From Mesorhizobium sp. C432A (GTDB lineage Bacteria; Pseudomonadota; Alphaproteobacteria; Rhizobiales; Rhizobiaceae): 64,000 nucleotides of DNA. Positions 9,260-19,246 of this stretch are shown one piece after another. The stretch's first letter is position 1; every line of letters begins with the position of its first letter. The notes under the pieces were generated by a model, which had not been told where the DNA came from, made no database searches, and saw only the letters and a program-made list of their open reading frames with translations. The DNA lies in NCBI RefSeq assembly GCF_030323145.1, contig NZ_CP100470.1, positions 1,364,001-1,428,000 of the forward strand. The letters are read 5' to 3'. A program made the translations under genes and the position numbers.

Positions 9260-9685
9260 TCACCCCAGTTTCGCGTCGAGCGACACTTTGATGGCGCCGA
9301 GCGCCTTCGAAACCGGGCATTCGGCCTTGGCCTTCTCGGCCAATTCCTTGAACTTCGCCGCATCGATGCCCGGTACCTTGCCGATCAGGGTGATGGCGCT
9401 GCCGGTGATGCCGGTGCCGGGCACCAGCGTCACCACCGCCTTGGCGTCGAGCTCGGTGGCGGGCGTGCCGTTCTCGGCCAGGAAATGCGACAGCTGCATG
9501 GCGTAGCAGCCGGCGTGTGCCGCCGCGATCAACTCTTCGGGATTGGTGCCGGATTTGCCGCTCTCGTCCTCGAAGCGAGCCTTGAACGAATAGGGCGTGC
9601 CCTTCAAGGTGCCGCTCTGGCTGTCGAGCGTGCCCGTGCCCTCCTTCAGATTGCCTTTCCAGACGGCGTTTGCGGTGCGGTCCAT
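9260..9685 (-). CDS. OsmC-family peroxiredoxin
   Basis: A 141-residue thiol peroxidase of the OsmC subfamily, acting on organic hydroperoxides in the cytoplasm. The catalytic Cys lies in AAAHAGCYAMQLSHFLAENG and the second in KAECPVSKALG, the normal spacing. The start is the ATG at 9685 (MDRTANAVWKG) with AAGGAG upstream; the longer open frame is upstream sequence. It is monocistronic, convergent with the YceH gene. Confidence 0.93.
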   Translation of the reverse strand: MDRTANAVWKGNLKEGTGTLDSQSGTLKGTPYSFKARFEDESGKSGTNPEELIAAAHAGCYAMQLSHFLAENGTPATELDAKAVVTLVPGTGITGSAITLIGKVPGIDAAKFKELAEKAKAECPVSKALGAIKVSLDAKLG

Positions 9686-9904
9686 AAGATTCTCCTTGAT
9701 TACAGCGACAGCGCCGGCCACGCGGCGTTCCCTCCAACTATAGCGCGGCGGCAGGGGAAGACCACCGCGCTGTTTCGGCCGGATGCGACGCCGGCGAGCC
9801 CTGCAAATCTTTTCTGAAAAATGTGCGTGCAAAAATGTCGACTTGCATCGGCGCCGGCCGTCCTGCGAGCGTCCACGGATTCTCGTGGCGGATGGAGATC
9901 CAAG

Positions 9905-10120
9905 ATGAACAATCTGTTTTCTGCCCATTGGAACGACGCCGACAAAAGCGCGCGTCTACACGAGATCGAGTGCTCGCGACCTTCCGGCTTCGGCCGGCTG
10001 CTTGCTGCGGTCGCTGTGATCGGCATTGCGGTCTGCGTGCTCGACCACGCTGCTGCCGGCAAGGATGCCGCCGGCGCCGTGATCGCATATGCTTCGTCAC
10101 AGCAAGGGAGCTGGAAATGA
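9905..10120 (+). CDS. Tiny single-pass membrane protein
   Basis: A 71-residue protein with one hydrophobic segment (RLLAAVAVIGIAVCVLDHAA) after a polar N-terminus. The ATG at 9905 has a GGAG-like site upstream. Its TGA overlaps the ATG of the next gene as ATGA (10117-10120), which supports it being translated. No recognised family. Confidence 0.5.
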   Translation: MNNLFSAHWNDADKSARLHEIECSRPSGFGRLLAAVAVIGIAVCVLDHAAAGKDAAGAVIAYASSQQGSWK

Positions 10121-10473
10121 AATATGTCTGTCTGGTCTACGGCGAGGAAAAGGACCTCCATGCCATGACGCCGGAGCGTTTGGCCAAGCTCGACGCCGAT
10201 TCGATGGCCTATGACCGGTCATTGGACCAGCAAGGCAAGCTGATCATCGCGCAGGCGCTGCAATCGGTGAAGACGTCGAAGACGGTGCGGCGGCGCCAAG
10301 GCAAGCGGCTGATCACTGACGGTCCGTTTGCCGAAACCAAGGAGCAGTTGCTTGGTTTCGTCATGATCGAAGCCGACACTCTCGAACAGGCGCTGGAGAT
10401 CGCCGGCAAAATTCCGCTGGCCGAAATCGGCACCGTCGAAGTCAGGGCGATCTACGACGTGCCGGGGTCTTAA
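10117..10473 (+). CDS. YCII-related (DGPF domain) protein
   Basis: A 118-residue ferredoxin-fold protein. It shows the family opening MKYVCLVYGEEKDL and the signature ITDGPFAETKEQLLGFVMIE. DGPF proteins often sit next to an ECF sigma factor gene; none is present here, and instead it is translationally coupled to the tiny membrane protein. Biochemical activity is unknown. Confidence 0.88.
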   Translation: MKYVCLVYGEEKDLHAMTPERLAKLDADSMAYDRSLDQQGKLIIAQALQSVKTSKTVRRRQGKRLITDGPFAETKEQLLGFVMIEADTLEQALEIAGKIPLAEIGTVEVRAIYDVPGS

Positions 10474-10497
10474 ACTAGCCCCCGCTCCCTCACACAT

Positions 10498-12104
10498 CTA
10501 TGCAGGCCGGCGGATCATATCCGCCGCCTTCTCGGCGATCATCACCACTGGCGAGGCGGTGTTGCCGGAGACGATGCGCGGCATGATCGAGGCGTCGACG
10601 ACGCGCAGGCCCTCGACACCGGTCACGCGCAGGTCCGGGCTGACGACGGCGCGGCCGTCGACACCCATCCTACAGGTGCCGACCGGATGAAAGATGGTCG
10701 TCGCGATCGAGCCGATCTGGTGCAGCAGGTCCTCGTCCGACTGGTGGGCGAGACCAGGCAGGATTTCTTCCGGATGGAAGCCGGCAAGAGCCTTGGCGGT
10801 CATGATGCCGCGCGCCTGGCGCACCGAACGCAGCGCGATCTCGCGGTCGCGCACCGTCGAGAGATAGTTCAGCCGGATTTCCGGCTGCACCGCCAGGTCG
10901 CGGGTCGTGGCGTGCACCGAGCCGACGCTCTCGGGCCGCAGATTGCAGACCGACATGGTGATTGCCGGGAACGGGTGCAGCGGGTCGCCCAGCCGGTCGG
11001 TAGACAAGGGCTGGACGTGGTACTCCAGGTCCGGCGTCGCCATCGACGGACCGGATTTCGAGAACATGCCGAACTGGCTCGGCGCCATCGACATCGGTCC
11101 CGAGCGGCCAAAGGCATATTGCAGCGCGATCTTCGCCTTGCCGCTCAGGCTGTTGGCTAGCGTGTTGAGCGTCAGCGCCGACGACACTTTGTAGACAGTG
11201 CGGATCTGCAGATGGTCCTGAAGGTTCTCGCCGACATCGGGGCTGGCGTGAACCACATCGATGCCGAGCGCGGCGAGGCGATCCGGCTCGCCGACCCCGG
11301 AAAGCTCCAGCAGTTTCGGCGTGTTAATCGAGCCGGCGGTCAGCAGCACCTCGCTCCTGGCCTTTGCCTCGATGGTTTGGCCGCCGACGCGATAACAAAC
11401 GCCGATAGCACGCTTGCCCTCGAACAACACCGTCTCGACATGCGCGTTGACGACCAGCCTGAGGTTCGGCCGTCGCAGCGCCGGGCGCAAGAATGCCTTG
11501 GCTGTGTTCCAGCGCACGCCCTTGCTCTGGTTGACTTCGAAGAAGCCGGACCCCTCATTGTCGCCGTCGTTAAAATCCTCGCGCGGCATGATGCCGAATT
11601 CCTTGGCCGCCTCCTGCACGGTGTTCAGGATCGGCCAGGACAGGCGTTGCCGCGCCACTTTCCATTCGCCGCCGGAACCGTGCAGCTCGGTCTTGCCGCC
11701 ATGATGGTCCTCGGATTTGAGGAAATAGGGCAGCACATCGTCCCAGCCCCAGCCGACATTGCCCATCTGCCGCCAGCCATCATAGTCCGCCGCCTGTCCC
11801 CGCATGTAGATCATGCCGTTGACCGAGGTGCAGCCGCCCAACACCTTGCCCCGGGGATAGACCAGCGAGCGGCCGTTCAGGCCGGCTTCGGGGCAGTCTT
11901 CATCATCCAGTCGGTGCGCGGATTGCCGATGCAATAGAGATAGCCGACCGGGATATGCACCCAGTGATAATTGTCGCTGCCGCCGGCCTCGAGCAGCAGC
12001 ACGCGCGTCGCCGGGTTTTCGCTCAGGCGATTGGCCAGCACGCAGCCGGCGGTGCCTGCGCCGACAATGATGTAGTCGTAGTCGCCATCGAGCCGTTGGG
12101 TCAT
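10498..12104 (-). pseudogene. GMC-family FAD oxidoreductase, frameshifted
   Basis: Resembles choline/alcohol dehydrogenases of the GMC family. The N-terminus from the ATG at 12104 ([23 protein letters not shown] fold) stops at 11877. From about 11890 the conserved sequence continues in another frame: YPRGKVLGGCTSVNGMIYMR, then SGVG and the C-terminal HPVGTCRMG and GNTASPVVMIAEKAADMI. The switch is at a G4 run (11890-11893), consistent with loss of one base. The ATG overlaps the kinase stop as ATGA, so this is the last gene of the nine-gene sugar operon. A real lesion would leave only 75 residues. Confidence 0.85.
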
Positions 12105-13639
12105 TGCGGTGGTTTACTCGGCGGTGTTCTACTCGGTTCTGCGGCGTGTTCGGCCCAGAACGATCGCAGCGTATCGGCAAGGCCGCAATAGGCGCGATAA
12201 CGCCTGTTGTAATGGTCCTGCATGGCCGGGTTCGGACGGTAGGCGGCGCTTGACCGGGTCATGGCGTCGACGCCGGCCTCATAGTCGGCGAACAGGCCGG
12301 CCGCGACCCCGGCGCCGATCGCCGCACCAAGTGCGCCGGTCTCGCGTGCTTCAGGGACGGTGATCGGCACGCCAAGCCCGTCGGCGAAGATCTGCGGCCA
12401 GTGCTCGCTGCGCGAACCGCCGCCGGACAGGACCGCTTTGTCGAAGCTGACACCGGCGTCCTTCAGAACATTGATGTGGCGCCGGTGCTCGAACATCACG
12501 CCCTCGAACAGCGCGCGCAGCATATGGCCTTCCCTATGCCAGCCGGCGAGGCCGTAGAAGCCGGCGCGGAACTCCGCCCCTTGTCCCGACCCGTAGAGAA
12601 ACGGGTGGAACATCGGATCGTCCCAGGTTGGCGTCACCGCGCCGACAGCCGCGTTGCAGTGGCCGAACGGATCGTCATAATGGGCACCGCGCTCGACGAG
12701 TTCGCGTACATACCATTCGAGATTGGCGGCCGATGTAGCGCTGGATTCGATGTTGACGAAACGGCCGGGACCGAAGCGCGCCACCATGAAAACATCTGGG
12801 TCGACGACCGGCGCGGTGGAGAAGACCTGATTGACCGACCAGGTGCCGGCGATAACAGAGGCTTCGCCGGGACGCACGACGCCGGCTCCCATGGCGCTGG
12901 CGACGACGTCGAAATAGCCGGCGATGACCGGCGTGCCTTCCGCCAGTCCGGTCTCTTCAGCCGCTTGTGTGGTGACCGCGCCGGCGATGTCGGCGCTGTC
13001 GAGCAATCGAGGCAGTTTGGCTTGCGCATCCTCGATGCCGTAGAGCGCGAGAAGCTCGGAATCATAGACGCCTTCGGGCATGCGGACGAGGCCGCAACCG
13101 GACATGTCGGAGACATCGCTGACCCGCTCGCCCGTCAGGCGGTAGGCGATGAAATCCTTGCACAGCATCGCCGTGCCGGTTGCGGCATAAAGGTCGGGCG
13201 CATGCTGCTTGACCCAGGCCAGCAAGGTCGGCGTCTGCGCCGGCCACGGCTTTTGCAGGCAGATCGCATGCAGCGCTTCGGCATTGCGCGAGGCCAGCGT
13301 CGACGCCAGGCCGGCGGCGCGGGTGTCGAGCGACTGGATGCCGATCAGCGGTTCACCGGCACGGTCGACCAGATAAAGGCCGTTGCCATGGCCGGCGCAA
13401 CCGATGGCGGCGATTCCGCGGGCATCGATGCCGGCCTGCGCGATGCAGGCGCGGATGGCGTCGCGCGCATCGGCCCACATGCCGCCGAGGTCGCGCTCGA
13501 CATAGCCGGGTTGCGGCGTCTGCGAACGGCCGGCGACCGCATGCATGGCGAGCTGCCGTCCCGTATGATCGAACAGCACCGCCTTGATGATGGTGTTGCC
13601 GGCGTCGAGGCCGAGCAGATAGGCGGCTTGATCAGCCAT
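12101..13639 (-). CDS. FGGY-family carbohydrate kinase
   Basis: A 512-residue ATP-dependent sugar/polyol kinase. The N-terminal phosphate-1 motif is [17 protein letters not shown]. The central [21 protein letters not shown] and the C-terminal adenosine region [20 protein letters not shown] are typical. Overall layout is closest to what I recall of L-xylulose kinase (LyxK) and erythritol kinase (EryA), so a C4/C5 polyol or ketose is likely; substrate not determined. It overlaps the aldolase by 8 bases and the GMC gene by 4. Confidence 0.92.
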   Translation of the reverse strand: MADQAAYLLGLDAGNTIIKAVLFDHTGRQLAMHAVAGRSQTPQPGYVERDLGGMWADARDAIRACIAQAGIDARGIAAIGCAGHGNGLYLVDRAGEPLIGIQSLDTRAAGLASTLASRNAEALHAICLQKPWPAQTPTLLAWVKQHAPDLYAATGTAMLCKDFIAYRLTGERVSDVSDMSGCGLVRMPEGVYDSELLALYGIEDAQAKLPRLLDSADIAGAVTTQAAEETGLAEGTPVIAGYFDVVASAMGAGVVRPGEASVIAGTWSVNQVFSTAPVVDPDVFMVARFGPGRFVNIESSATSAANLEWYVRELVERGAHYDDPFGHCNAAVGAVTPTWDDPMFHPFLYGSGQGAEFRAGFYGLAGWHREGHMLRALFEGVMFEHRRHINVLKDAGVSFDKAVLSGGGSRSEHWPQIFADGLGVPITVPEARETGALGAAIGAGVAAGLFADYEAGVDAMTRSSAAYRPNPAMQDHYNRRYRAYCGLADTLRSFWAEHAAEPSRTPPSKPPQ

Positions 13640-14474
13640 TGTTGTAGATGTCCCAAGCCTCTTCGCCGCCGGCGTCGTTGTGGATCATCGCCATCAACGC
13701 ACTCACTACCGCCTTCGGATTGGCATGCTGATAGATGTTGCGGCCATAGACCAGCCCCTTGGCGCCTTGTCTGAGCAGGGCTGACGATTTTGCCAGCACC
13801 GTCTTGAGATCGTCCTTGCCGCCGCCACGTACCAGCACCGGCACGCGTGCCGCCTCGACGACGCGGTGGAAATCTTCCGCGTGCTCGGTGGGGTCGGCCT
13901 TGATGATGTCGGCGCCCATTTCGGCGGCGAGCCGCACCAGCGTCACGATCTTTTCCGCATCGCCGTCGACCTGGTAGCCGCCTCTGATATCGTTGGGCAG
14001 CATGACCAGCGGCTCGATCATCAAGGGCATGCCGTATCGCTGGCAGGCGGCGCGGACCTTGGCGATGTTTTCGACGCATTGGCGAAACAGCTCCGGCTCG
14101 TCGGGCAGCATGAACAGATTGACGACGACGCAGGCCGCATCCATTTGCAGCGCGCCGATGATCGGCTCGTCATGGTTCTGCAGCATCGACCACATCACCC
14201 GGTGGCGCTGTGCATTGTAAGGGTTGCCCATGTCGATGCGCATGACCAGCGCCGGCTTGTCCTTGTCCGGCCGCGATTGCAGCAGATCGGCCTGGCCATA
14301 GGCGAGCTGCAGCGCATCGGGCCCTGCCGCGATCAGCGTGTCGATGACACGTGGCATGTCCTCCAGGCCGATGAGAAACCCCGGTTCATTGCAGACGCCG
14401 TGATCGAGCGCCACGTCGAGGCAATTGCCGTTGGTGAACATCCGGTTCATCCGGGCCTTGGCGCTGACTTTCAT
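13632..14474 (-). CDS. Class I aldolase of the DeoC/FbaB/LsrF type
   Basis: A 280-residue TIM-barrel aldolase. MFTNGNCLDVALDHGVCNEPG carries the catalytic Asp-His region; EMGADIIKADPTEHAEDF contains the likely Schiff-base Lys; LVRGGGK and GLVYGRNIYQ bind phosphate. Probably cleaves a phosphorylated sugar made by the neighbouring kinase and dehydrogenase. The ATG at 14474 has CAGGAG upstream. Overlaps the end of the dehydrogenase frame by 89 bases. Confidence 0.9.
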   Translation of the reverse strand: MKVSAKARMNRMFTNGNCLDVALDHGVCNEPGFLIGLEDMPRVIDTLIAAGPDALQLAYGQADLLQSRPDKDKPALVMRIDMGNPYNAQRHRVMWSMLQNHDEPIIGALQMDAACVVVNLFMLPDEPELFRQCVENIAKVRAACQRYGMPLMIEPLVMLPNDIRGGYQVDGDAEKIVTLVRLAAEMGADIIKADPTEHAEDFHRVVEAARVPVLVRGGGKDDLKTVLAKSSALLRQGAKGLVYGRNIYQHANPKAVVSALMAMIHNDAGGEEAWDIYNNG

Positions 14475-16194
14475 GTTCTGCTCCTGCGATCGTGCGTTGG
14501 TCGAGCATCTCTTGCGAGACGCCGTGATAGGTGTCGAGTTCGGCGATGAGACTTTTTATCTCCTCGTCGCGGTGCGGATCGCTCCAGCCGTGTTCAGCGG
14601 CCAGTGCATCGGCGATGCGCTCGATTGATACCGTCGAGATGTCGCCGGCAATGGCAAGCGACGTGCGGCGCAAGACAACATCCGAGAGGCAGGTCACGAA
14701 CTCATGTCGGGCGAGATAGACGATCTCGGCCGTCGTGGTTTCGGTCCTGTCGTCGAGCCTGATGTCGTCGGAACGACCGAGGCAGAACTGGATGATGTCG
14801 CGCGCGCCGCTGCCGTAGCGATCGATGAGATAGGCGGCGCGGTTGGCACTGATCGCGAACTCACCCGCCAGCTCGGTTGCCAGCGATGCCGGATTCTCGG
14901 GGAACCCGAGGCCGCCGCCAATCGCCAGGGCCAGCGTACTGCAAACGCGCTCGCGGCCAAGCTCGGCTAGCACGTCATCGCCCGCCTGCTCGGCGAAGGC
15001 GCGGAAGGTCGTCCACTTGCCGCCGATCATGCAGAATTGCGGGATGTCGCCGGCAATGCGGTGTACGGAATGGCCGCGCGATATTCGGCCGGTGAAGGCA
15101 TGATCGCTCTTCGGCAGCGGCCGGATGCCGCTATAGGTGAAGACGACGTCGGCGGCACGGACCGAAATGGACGGGAATACCAACCGCGCCGCCGCCAATA
15201 TGTAGTCGGTCTCGGCCGGTTCGCAGCGCACGCGCCCGGCTTCGCTGACGCGGATATCCGTCGAGCCGACCAGCACCTTGCCGAGATAGGGAAACATGAT
15301 GCAGACGCGACCGTCGGCATTCTCGAAGAAAATCATGTGACCGCCGAGCGCACGGTAGAGCGGCTCGTTGTCGAGGATGAGGTGCGAGCCCTTGGTGCCC
15401 TCGACCAGGGGCGCCGCGGGCTTTTCGGAGGCGTCGAGCCGGGCGATCGCCGAATCCAGCCATGCGCCGGTCGCATTGACGATCGCCTTGGCGGTCACGG
15501 TGAAGCCTTCACCACCCACCGTATCGGTGAGCTCGAAGGAGGAGCCCGCGCGCGCGATCTCGGCGCGATTTAGCGCGAGGCTGTCGGGCGCCAGGCGTGC
15601 GGTATCGAGCAGCAATTCGATGCCGAGCCGTTCGGGGTAGCTGATCCAGGCGTCGTAATAGGTAGCGGAAAAGCGCAGTTTGGGATCGAGCGTCGGCCAT
15701 TGCGCGAAGGTCGCCCTGGCGCCACGGAAACTGTGGCGCGGCAGCACCCGGCGCTTGCGCGTCGTCCAGTCGTAGAGCGCGAGGCCTGCCTTGATCGCCA
15801 GCGCGCCGCGGCTGGAAGGCGTTTCCGAAAGCCCGAGAAAGCCTGCCGCGCCGTTCATCAGCCCGGAGAAGACGGAGCGGATCGGAATTGTCGTCGGCAG
15901 CGGCCGCACCATATGCGGCGCATTGGCCAGCAGCGCGTCGCGTTCGCGCAGCGATTCCTGCACCAGGCCGAACTCGCCATTCTCGAGATAGCGCAGGCCG
16001 CCATGGATCATGCGCGAGGATGCCGCACTGCAGCCCGAACAGAAATCGTTGCGTTCGACCAGCAGAACTCGGAGACCCTGCAGCGCCAGTTCGCGGAAAA
16101 CGCCGATGCCGTTTATGCCGCCGCCCATGACAACGACATCGAACGCGCCGTTGCGGCGGATCGTGTCGAGGATGACGGTTCTCTGATCAGGCAT
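14386..16194 (-). CDS. GlpD-like FAD-dependent polyol-phosphate dehydrogenase
   Basis: About 602 residues. The FAD-binding VVVMGGGINGIGVFRELALQ is followed by RMIHGGLRYLENGEF, a GlpD hallmark, and by IVNATGAW and FTYSGIRPLPK. The C-terminal domain resembles that of glycerol-3-phosphate dehydrogenases. By analogy with EryB it would oxidise a polyol phosphate and pass electrons to quinone. ATG at 16194 preferred over TTG at 16209. The last 30 residues are encoded inside the aldolase gene, an unusually long overlap; a third frame here would end in an ATGA at the aldolase start, so a small indel near the 3' end cannot be excluded. Confidence 0.88.
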   Translation of the reverse strand: MPDQRTVILDTIRRNGAFDVVVMGGGINGIGVFRELALQGLRVLLVERNDFCSGCSAASSRMIHGGLRYLENGEFGLVQESLRERDALLANAPHMVRPLPTTIPIRSVFSGLMNGAAGFLGLSETPSSRGALAIKAGLALYDWTTRKRRVLPRHSFRGARATFAQWPTLDPKLRFSATYYDAWISYPERLGIELLLDTARLAPDSLALNRAEIARAGSSFELTDTVGGEGFTVTAKAIVNATGAWLDSAIARLDASEKPAAPLVEGTKGSHLILDNEPLYRALGGHMIFFENADGRVCIMFPYLGKVLVGSTDIRVSEAGRVRCEPAETDYILAAARLVFPSISVRAADVVFTYSGIRPLPKSDHAFTGRISRGHSVHRIAGDIPQFCMIGGKWTTFRAFAEQAGDDVLAELGRERVCSTLALAIGGGLGFPENPASLATELAGEFAISANRAAYLIDRYGSGARDIIQFCLGRSDDIRLDDRTETTTAEIVYLARHEFVTCLSDVVLRRTSLAIAGDISTVSIERIADALAAEHGWSDPHRDEEIKSLIAELDTYHGVSQEMLDQRTIAGAEHESQRQGPDEPDVHQRQLPRRGARSRRLQ

Positions 16195-16271
16195 GGCTTT
16201 GCCGGGCAAGGTTGGGCCGTTCTGCCGTCCGGTGGACGGCAGCTCAACTTGGTTCGGGTTACTGGTGGCGG

Positions 16272-17267
16272 TCAGGCGTCGAGATTGGTCAGATGGCGGC
16301 TGGCGGCCTCACTGATCTGGTTGATCTCCTGTCCCGACAATTTGATGCGGCCGGCCTGCGCGTTTTCCCTGGCTTGCTGCGGGCTGCGCGCGCCGCAGAG
16401 TGAGAAGGCGATGCCGGGCTGCTGCAGCGTCCAGGCGATGACCACCTGCGCCTCGCTGGCGCCGTGCGCCTCGGCACTCGGCTTGATCGCTTCCATCAGC
16501 GCTGCCACCTTGCGGCGGTTGGGCTGCGAGAAGCGCGGATTGTCCTTGCGCTGGTCGTCGCCGGTAAAGAGGCGGTCGGGACCGATCTTGCCCGAGAGCA
16601 GACCGAGCGCCAGCGACGAATAGCTGAGCACCGACACGTTGTTCCGGGCGCAGAAGGGCAAGAGATCCTGTTCCATGTCACGCGCAACCATGCTGTATTC
16701 CTGCTGGACCGCATCGAGTTGGCCGGCCGCGAGATAGGCCTTCACATCGGCGACGCTGACATTGCTGGCGCCGATGGAGCGGATCTTGCCCTGGGTCTTG
16801 AGGCGGTCGAGCGCTTCCATCGTTTCAGTGACCGGCGTGGTCGGATCCTGCCAGTGGGTGATGTAGTGGTCGATATGGTCGGTGCCGAGGCGGCGCAGGC
16901 TCTGCTCGACTTCGTAGACGACAGAGTCGGCACCGAGATAGCGATGCACCGGCGCGCCGTCATAGTCGAAGAAGTGGTTGCCCTTCTTGGTATGCCAGAC
17001 CAGCCCAAGCTTGGTGGCAAGGACGACCTTGTCACGGCGACCCTTTATCGCCTTGCCGACGATTTCCTCCGACAGGCCTTGGCCATAGGCAGGCGCGGTG
17101 TCGATCAGCGAAACGCCTTCGTCGATCGAGGCGCGGATGGTGTCGATGGATTGCGCCTCGTCGGTGCCGCCCCACATCCAGCCGCCAATGGCCCAGGTGC
17201 CAAGGCCGATTGCGGAGGCGGATATTCCCGACGCGCCAATGGTGCGCGTCAACATTTCAGGCGACAT
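16272..17267 (-). CDS. Aldo/keto reductase
   Basis: A 331-residue NADPH-type oxidoreductase. It has IGLGTWAIGGWMWGG, then the catalytic Asp/Tyr in LIDTAPAYGQGLSEE, the Lys in VLATKLGL and the His in HYITHWQDP. The layout fits the AKR11/IolS-like group, often used in sugar catabolism. The chosen ATG at 17267 has GGAG 9 bases upstream and overlaps the regulator gene by 11 bases. Confidence 0.92.
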   Translation of the reverse strand: MSPEMLTRTIGASGISASAIGLGTWAIGGWMWGGTDEAQSIDTIRASIDEGVSLIDTAPAYGQGLSEEIVGKAIKGRRDKVVLATKLGLVWHTKKGNHFFDYDGAPVHRYLGADSVVYEVEQSLRRLGTDHIDHYITHWQDPTTPVTETMEALDRLKTQGKIRSIGASNVSVADVKAYLAAGQLDAVQQEYSMVARDMEQDLLPFCARNNVSVLSYSSLALGLLSGKIGPDRLFTGDDQRKDNPRFSQPNRRKVAALMEAIKPSAEAHGASEAQVVIAWTLQQPGIAFSLCGARSPQQARENAQAGRIKLSGQEINQISEAASRHLTNLDA

Positions 17268-18237
17268 TGCGTATGCTCCCCGCATTGCTCAGGACTGCAT
17301 TGGCCGTCTCTTCGTCGACGACCAGTGATTTGAGATAGTTGCCGCGAAGCGCGGCACGGATCGGCCAGATCTTTTCGGCGCCGCTGGCCACCCCCATCAC
17401 CGACCGGCAGCGGCCAAGTTCCGAAGGCGCCAGCGCTACCAGGCGGTCATTGGGCGGGTAGTCGGCCAGCGCGCCGTCGTCGCGGATCAGATGCGCAAGG
17501 AACTCGCCGACCGCGCCGCTGGCGGCGAGTTTTTCGCGGTCGGGATCGAGGCCTGGGTGGAGGTCGTAGTAGCTCGATCCCGGCGTCTGAATCGACCCGA
17601 CGCCGACCAGCGCGATCGCCGCCATGCGCGCCAGGTCGAAGATCTCGCGCACCGAGGCCATGTCCAGCAGGAGATCGCGCTGCTCGCGGCTTTCGGCAAA
17701 GAGTGGCGCATGCAAGAGCATGCTGGTGCCGCCGAGGCGTTCGGCCAGCCGCGTCGCCAGATGGTTGACGTCGGTATAGTGCTTGCCCTGGACGCCGCCG
17801 GTCAGCGGCACGACGGTGACGTCGAAGGCGCGCTCGGGCTGCAGGTTTTCGACCAGCGCGCTGATCGCCTTGCCGCCGGTAATGGCGATGACGTCGCCGT
17901 CGCGCAAGGTCTCGAGCAACTGGTTGGCCGCCGCGCGCCCCACCTGCTGCAGCGTGCTGTCGGGACTGCCGGCCACGGTCGGCGTCACGATCGCGGCTGC
18001 CAGTTGCGCGACCTCGATCAGCTGCTTTTCGATGTCGACAAGGCGCTGGAACGGGCTCTCGACCGCGATCCTCAGCATGCCGAGCTTGCGCCCTTGCGCG
18101 ATCAGCCGATTGACTTTCGACGCCGAAAGGTTGAGCGCCGCCGCAATGTCGTTCTGCTTCATGCCGTCGACGAAGTGCAGCACCAGAACGGTGTGGATCT
18201 GCCGGATCGCCTCGAAATCTTCCCTGCCGTCCGCCAT
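17257..18237 (-). CDS. SorC/DeoR-type sugar-responsive transcription regulator
   Basis: A 326-residue regulator. Residues about 15-55 form a helix-turn-helix (QNDIAAALNLSASKVNRLIA), followed by a SorC-type effector domain with AIVTPTVAGSPDSTLQQVGR and VVPLTGGVQGKHY. EryD and LsrR belong to the same family. Encoded in the middle of the operon it probably controls, so autoregulation through the twin operators at 21909-21997 is likely. Starts one base after the permease stop. Confidence 0.92.
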   Translation of the reverse strand: MADGREDFEAIRQIHTVLVLHFVDGMKQNDIAAALNLSASKVNRLIAQGRKLGMLRIAVESPFQRLVDIEKQLIEVAQLAAAIVTPTVAGSPDSTLQQVGRAAANQLLETLRDGDVIAITGGKAISALVENLQPERAFDVTVVPLTGGVQGKHYTDVNHLATRLAERLGGTSMLLHAPLFAESREQRDLLLDMASVREIFDLARMAAIALVGVGSIQTPGSSYYDLHPGLDPDREKLAASGAVGEFLAHLIRDDGALADYPPNDRLVALAPSELGRCRSVMGVASGAEKIWPIRAALRGNYLKSLVVDEETANAVLSNAGSIRNVA

Positions 18238-18238
18238 C

Positions 18239-19246
18239 TCAGCCCCGCCGCTTGTTGAAGTAGTAATCGGCGGTGACCGCCGTCAGCAGAATGGACCCGC
18301 GGATGATGTCCTGCCAATAGACGGACACGTCGAGCAGAGCGAGCGAGCTTGAAACGACGGAGAGCAGGATGGTGCCAAGGATGGCGCCGAGAATGGTGCC
18401 GGAGCCACCAGTGAGGCTGGCGCCGCCGATCACCGCGGCGGCGATGACGTTCAGCTCCATGCCGGCGCCGAAGGTCGGCTGGGCCGAGCCGAAACGGGCC
18501 ATGTAGATCACGCCGGCAAAGCCGCACAGGGTCGAGCAGAGCGTCGTCGTCAGGAACACGACCTTCTTGGTACGGATGCCGGAATAGGCGGCGGCCTTCT
18601 CATTGCTGCCGGTGTAGAAGACTTTGCGAAACATCGTCGTGCGGCGCAGCATGAAGTCGGACACGATGACGAAGACGATGAAGATGATGATGACGACCGG
18701 AATGCCGCCAATGGCGCCCTGGCCGATGAATTTGAACTCGGGCGGCAGGGTATAGAGCCCGAGCGGGCGGCCGCCGGTGCCGAGCAGGCAGAGCCCGCGC
18801 GCAATCACCATCACGGCCAGAGAGACGATGAAGTGGTGCAATCCCACCCTGGTGACGAAGAAGCCCATAAAGGCGCCGATGCCTGCACAGGCCGCTATTG
18901 CAATCAATGATGCCAGCCAGGGGTCGACGCCGCCGAGGAAGAGCAGGCCGGCAATGACCATGGCGAGTGCGGTGACCGAACCGACCGAAAGGTCGATGCC
19001 GCCTGAGATCAGAAGGATCGTCATGCCGACGACGACGATGCCTTCGACCGCGAAGGCCATCGCCATCGCCCGCATGTTGTCCCAGGTCAGGAAGTACGGC
19101 GATGCGAACGACATAACCGCAAAGAGCACGGCGATGATGAGGATCAGACCGGTCTCGCGCATCCTGATCAGGCCGCCAAGCCTTTCACCGAACCCGATGC
19201 GGGCCGGCGGCGTCACGCTGTCCATGCTTTCCCCCACGATGCTCAT
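18239..19246 (-). CDS. ABC sugar transporter permease (RbsC-like)
   Basis: A 335-residue inner-membrane permease with about nine or ten hydrophobic segments. The family signatures GGIDLSVGSVTALAMVIAG and, later, VIGGASLTGGSGTILGAILG are present. It pairs with the ATPase encoded just upstream, whose stop overlaps this ATG by 4 bases, in a carbohydrate-uptake type 2 system. Confidence 0.95.
   Translation of the reverse strand: MSIVGESMDSVTPPARIGFGERLGGLIRMRETGLILIIAVLFAVMSFASPYFLTWDNMRAMAMAFAVEGIVVVGMTILLISGGIDLSVGSVTALAMVIAGLLFLGGVDPWLASLIAIAACAGIGAFMGFFVTRVGLHHFIVSLAVMVIARGLCLLGTGGRPLGLYTLPPEFKFIGQGAIGGIPVVIIIFIVFVIVSDFMLRRTTMFRKVFYTGSNEKAAAYSGIRTKKVVFLTTTLCSTLCGFAGVIYMARFGSAQPTFGAGMELNVIAAAVIGGASLTGGSGTILGAILGTILLSVVSSSLALLDVSVYWQDIIRGSILLTAVTADYYFNKRRG

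Noticed and set aside
12105..12180. Upstream extension of the GMC frame
   Set aside because: Lies inside the kinase gene; the true start is the ATG at 12104 in the other frame.
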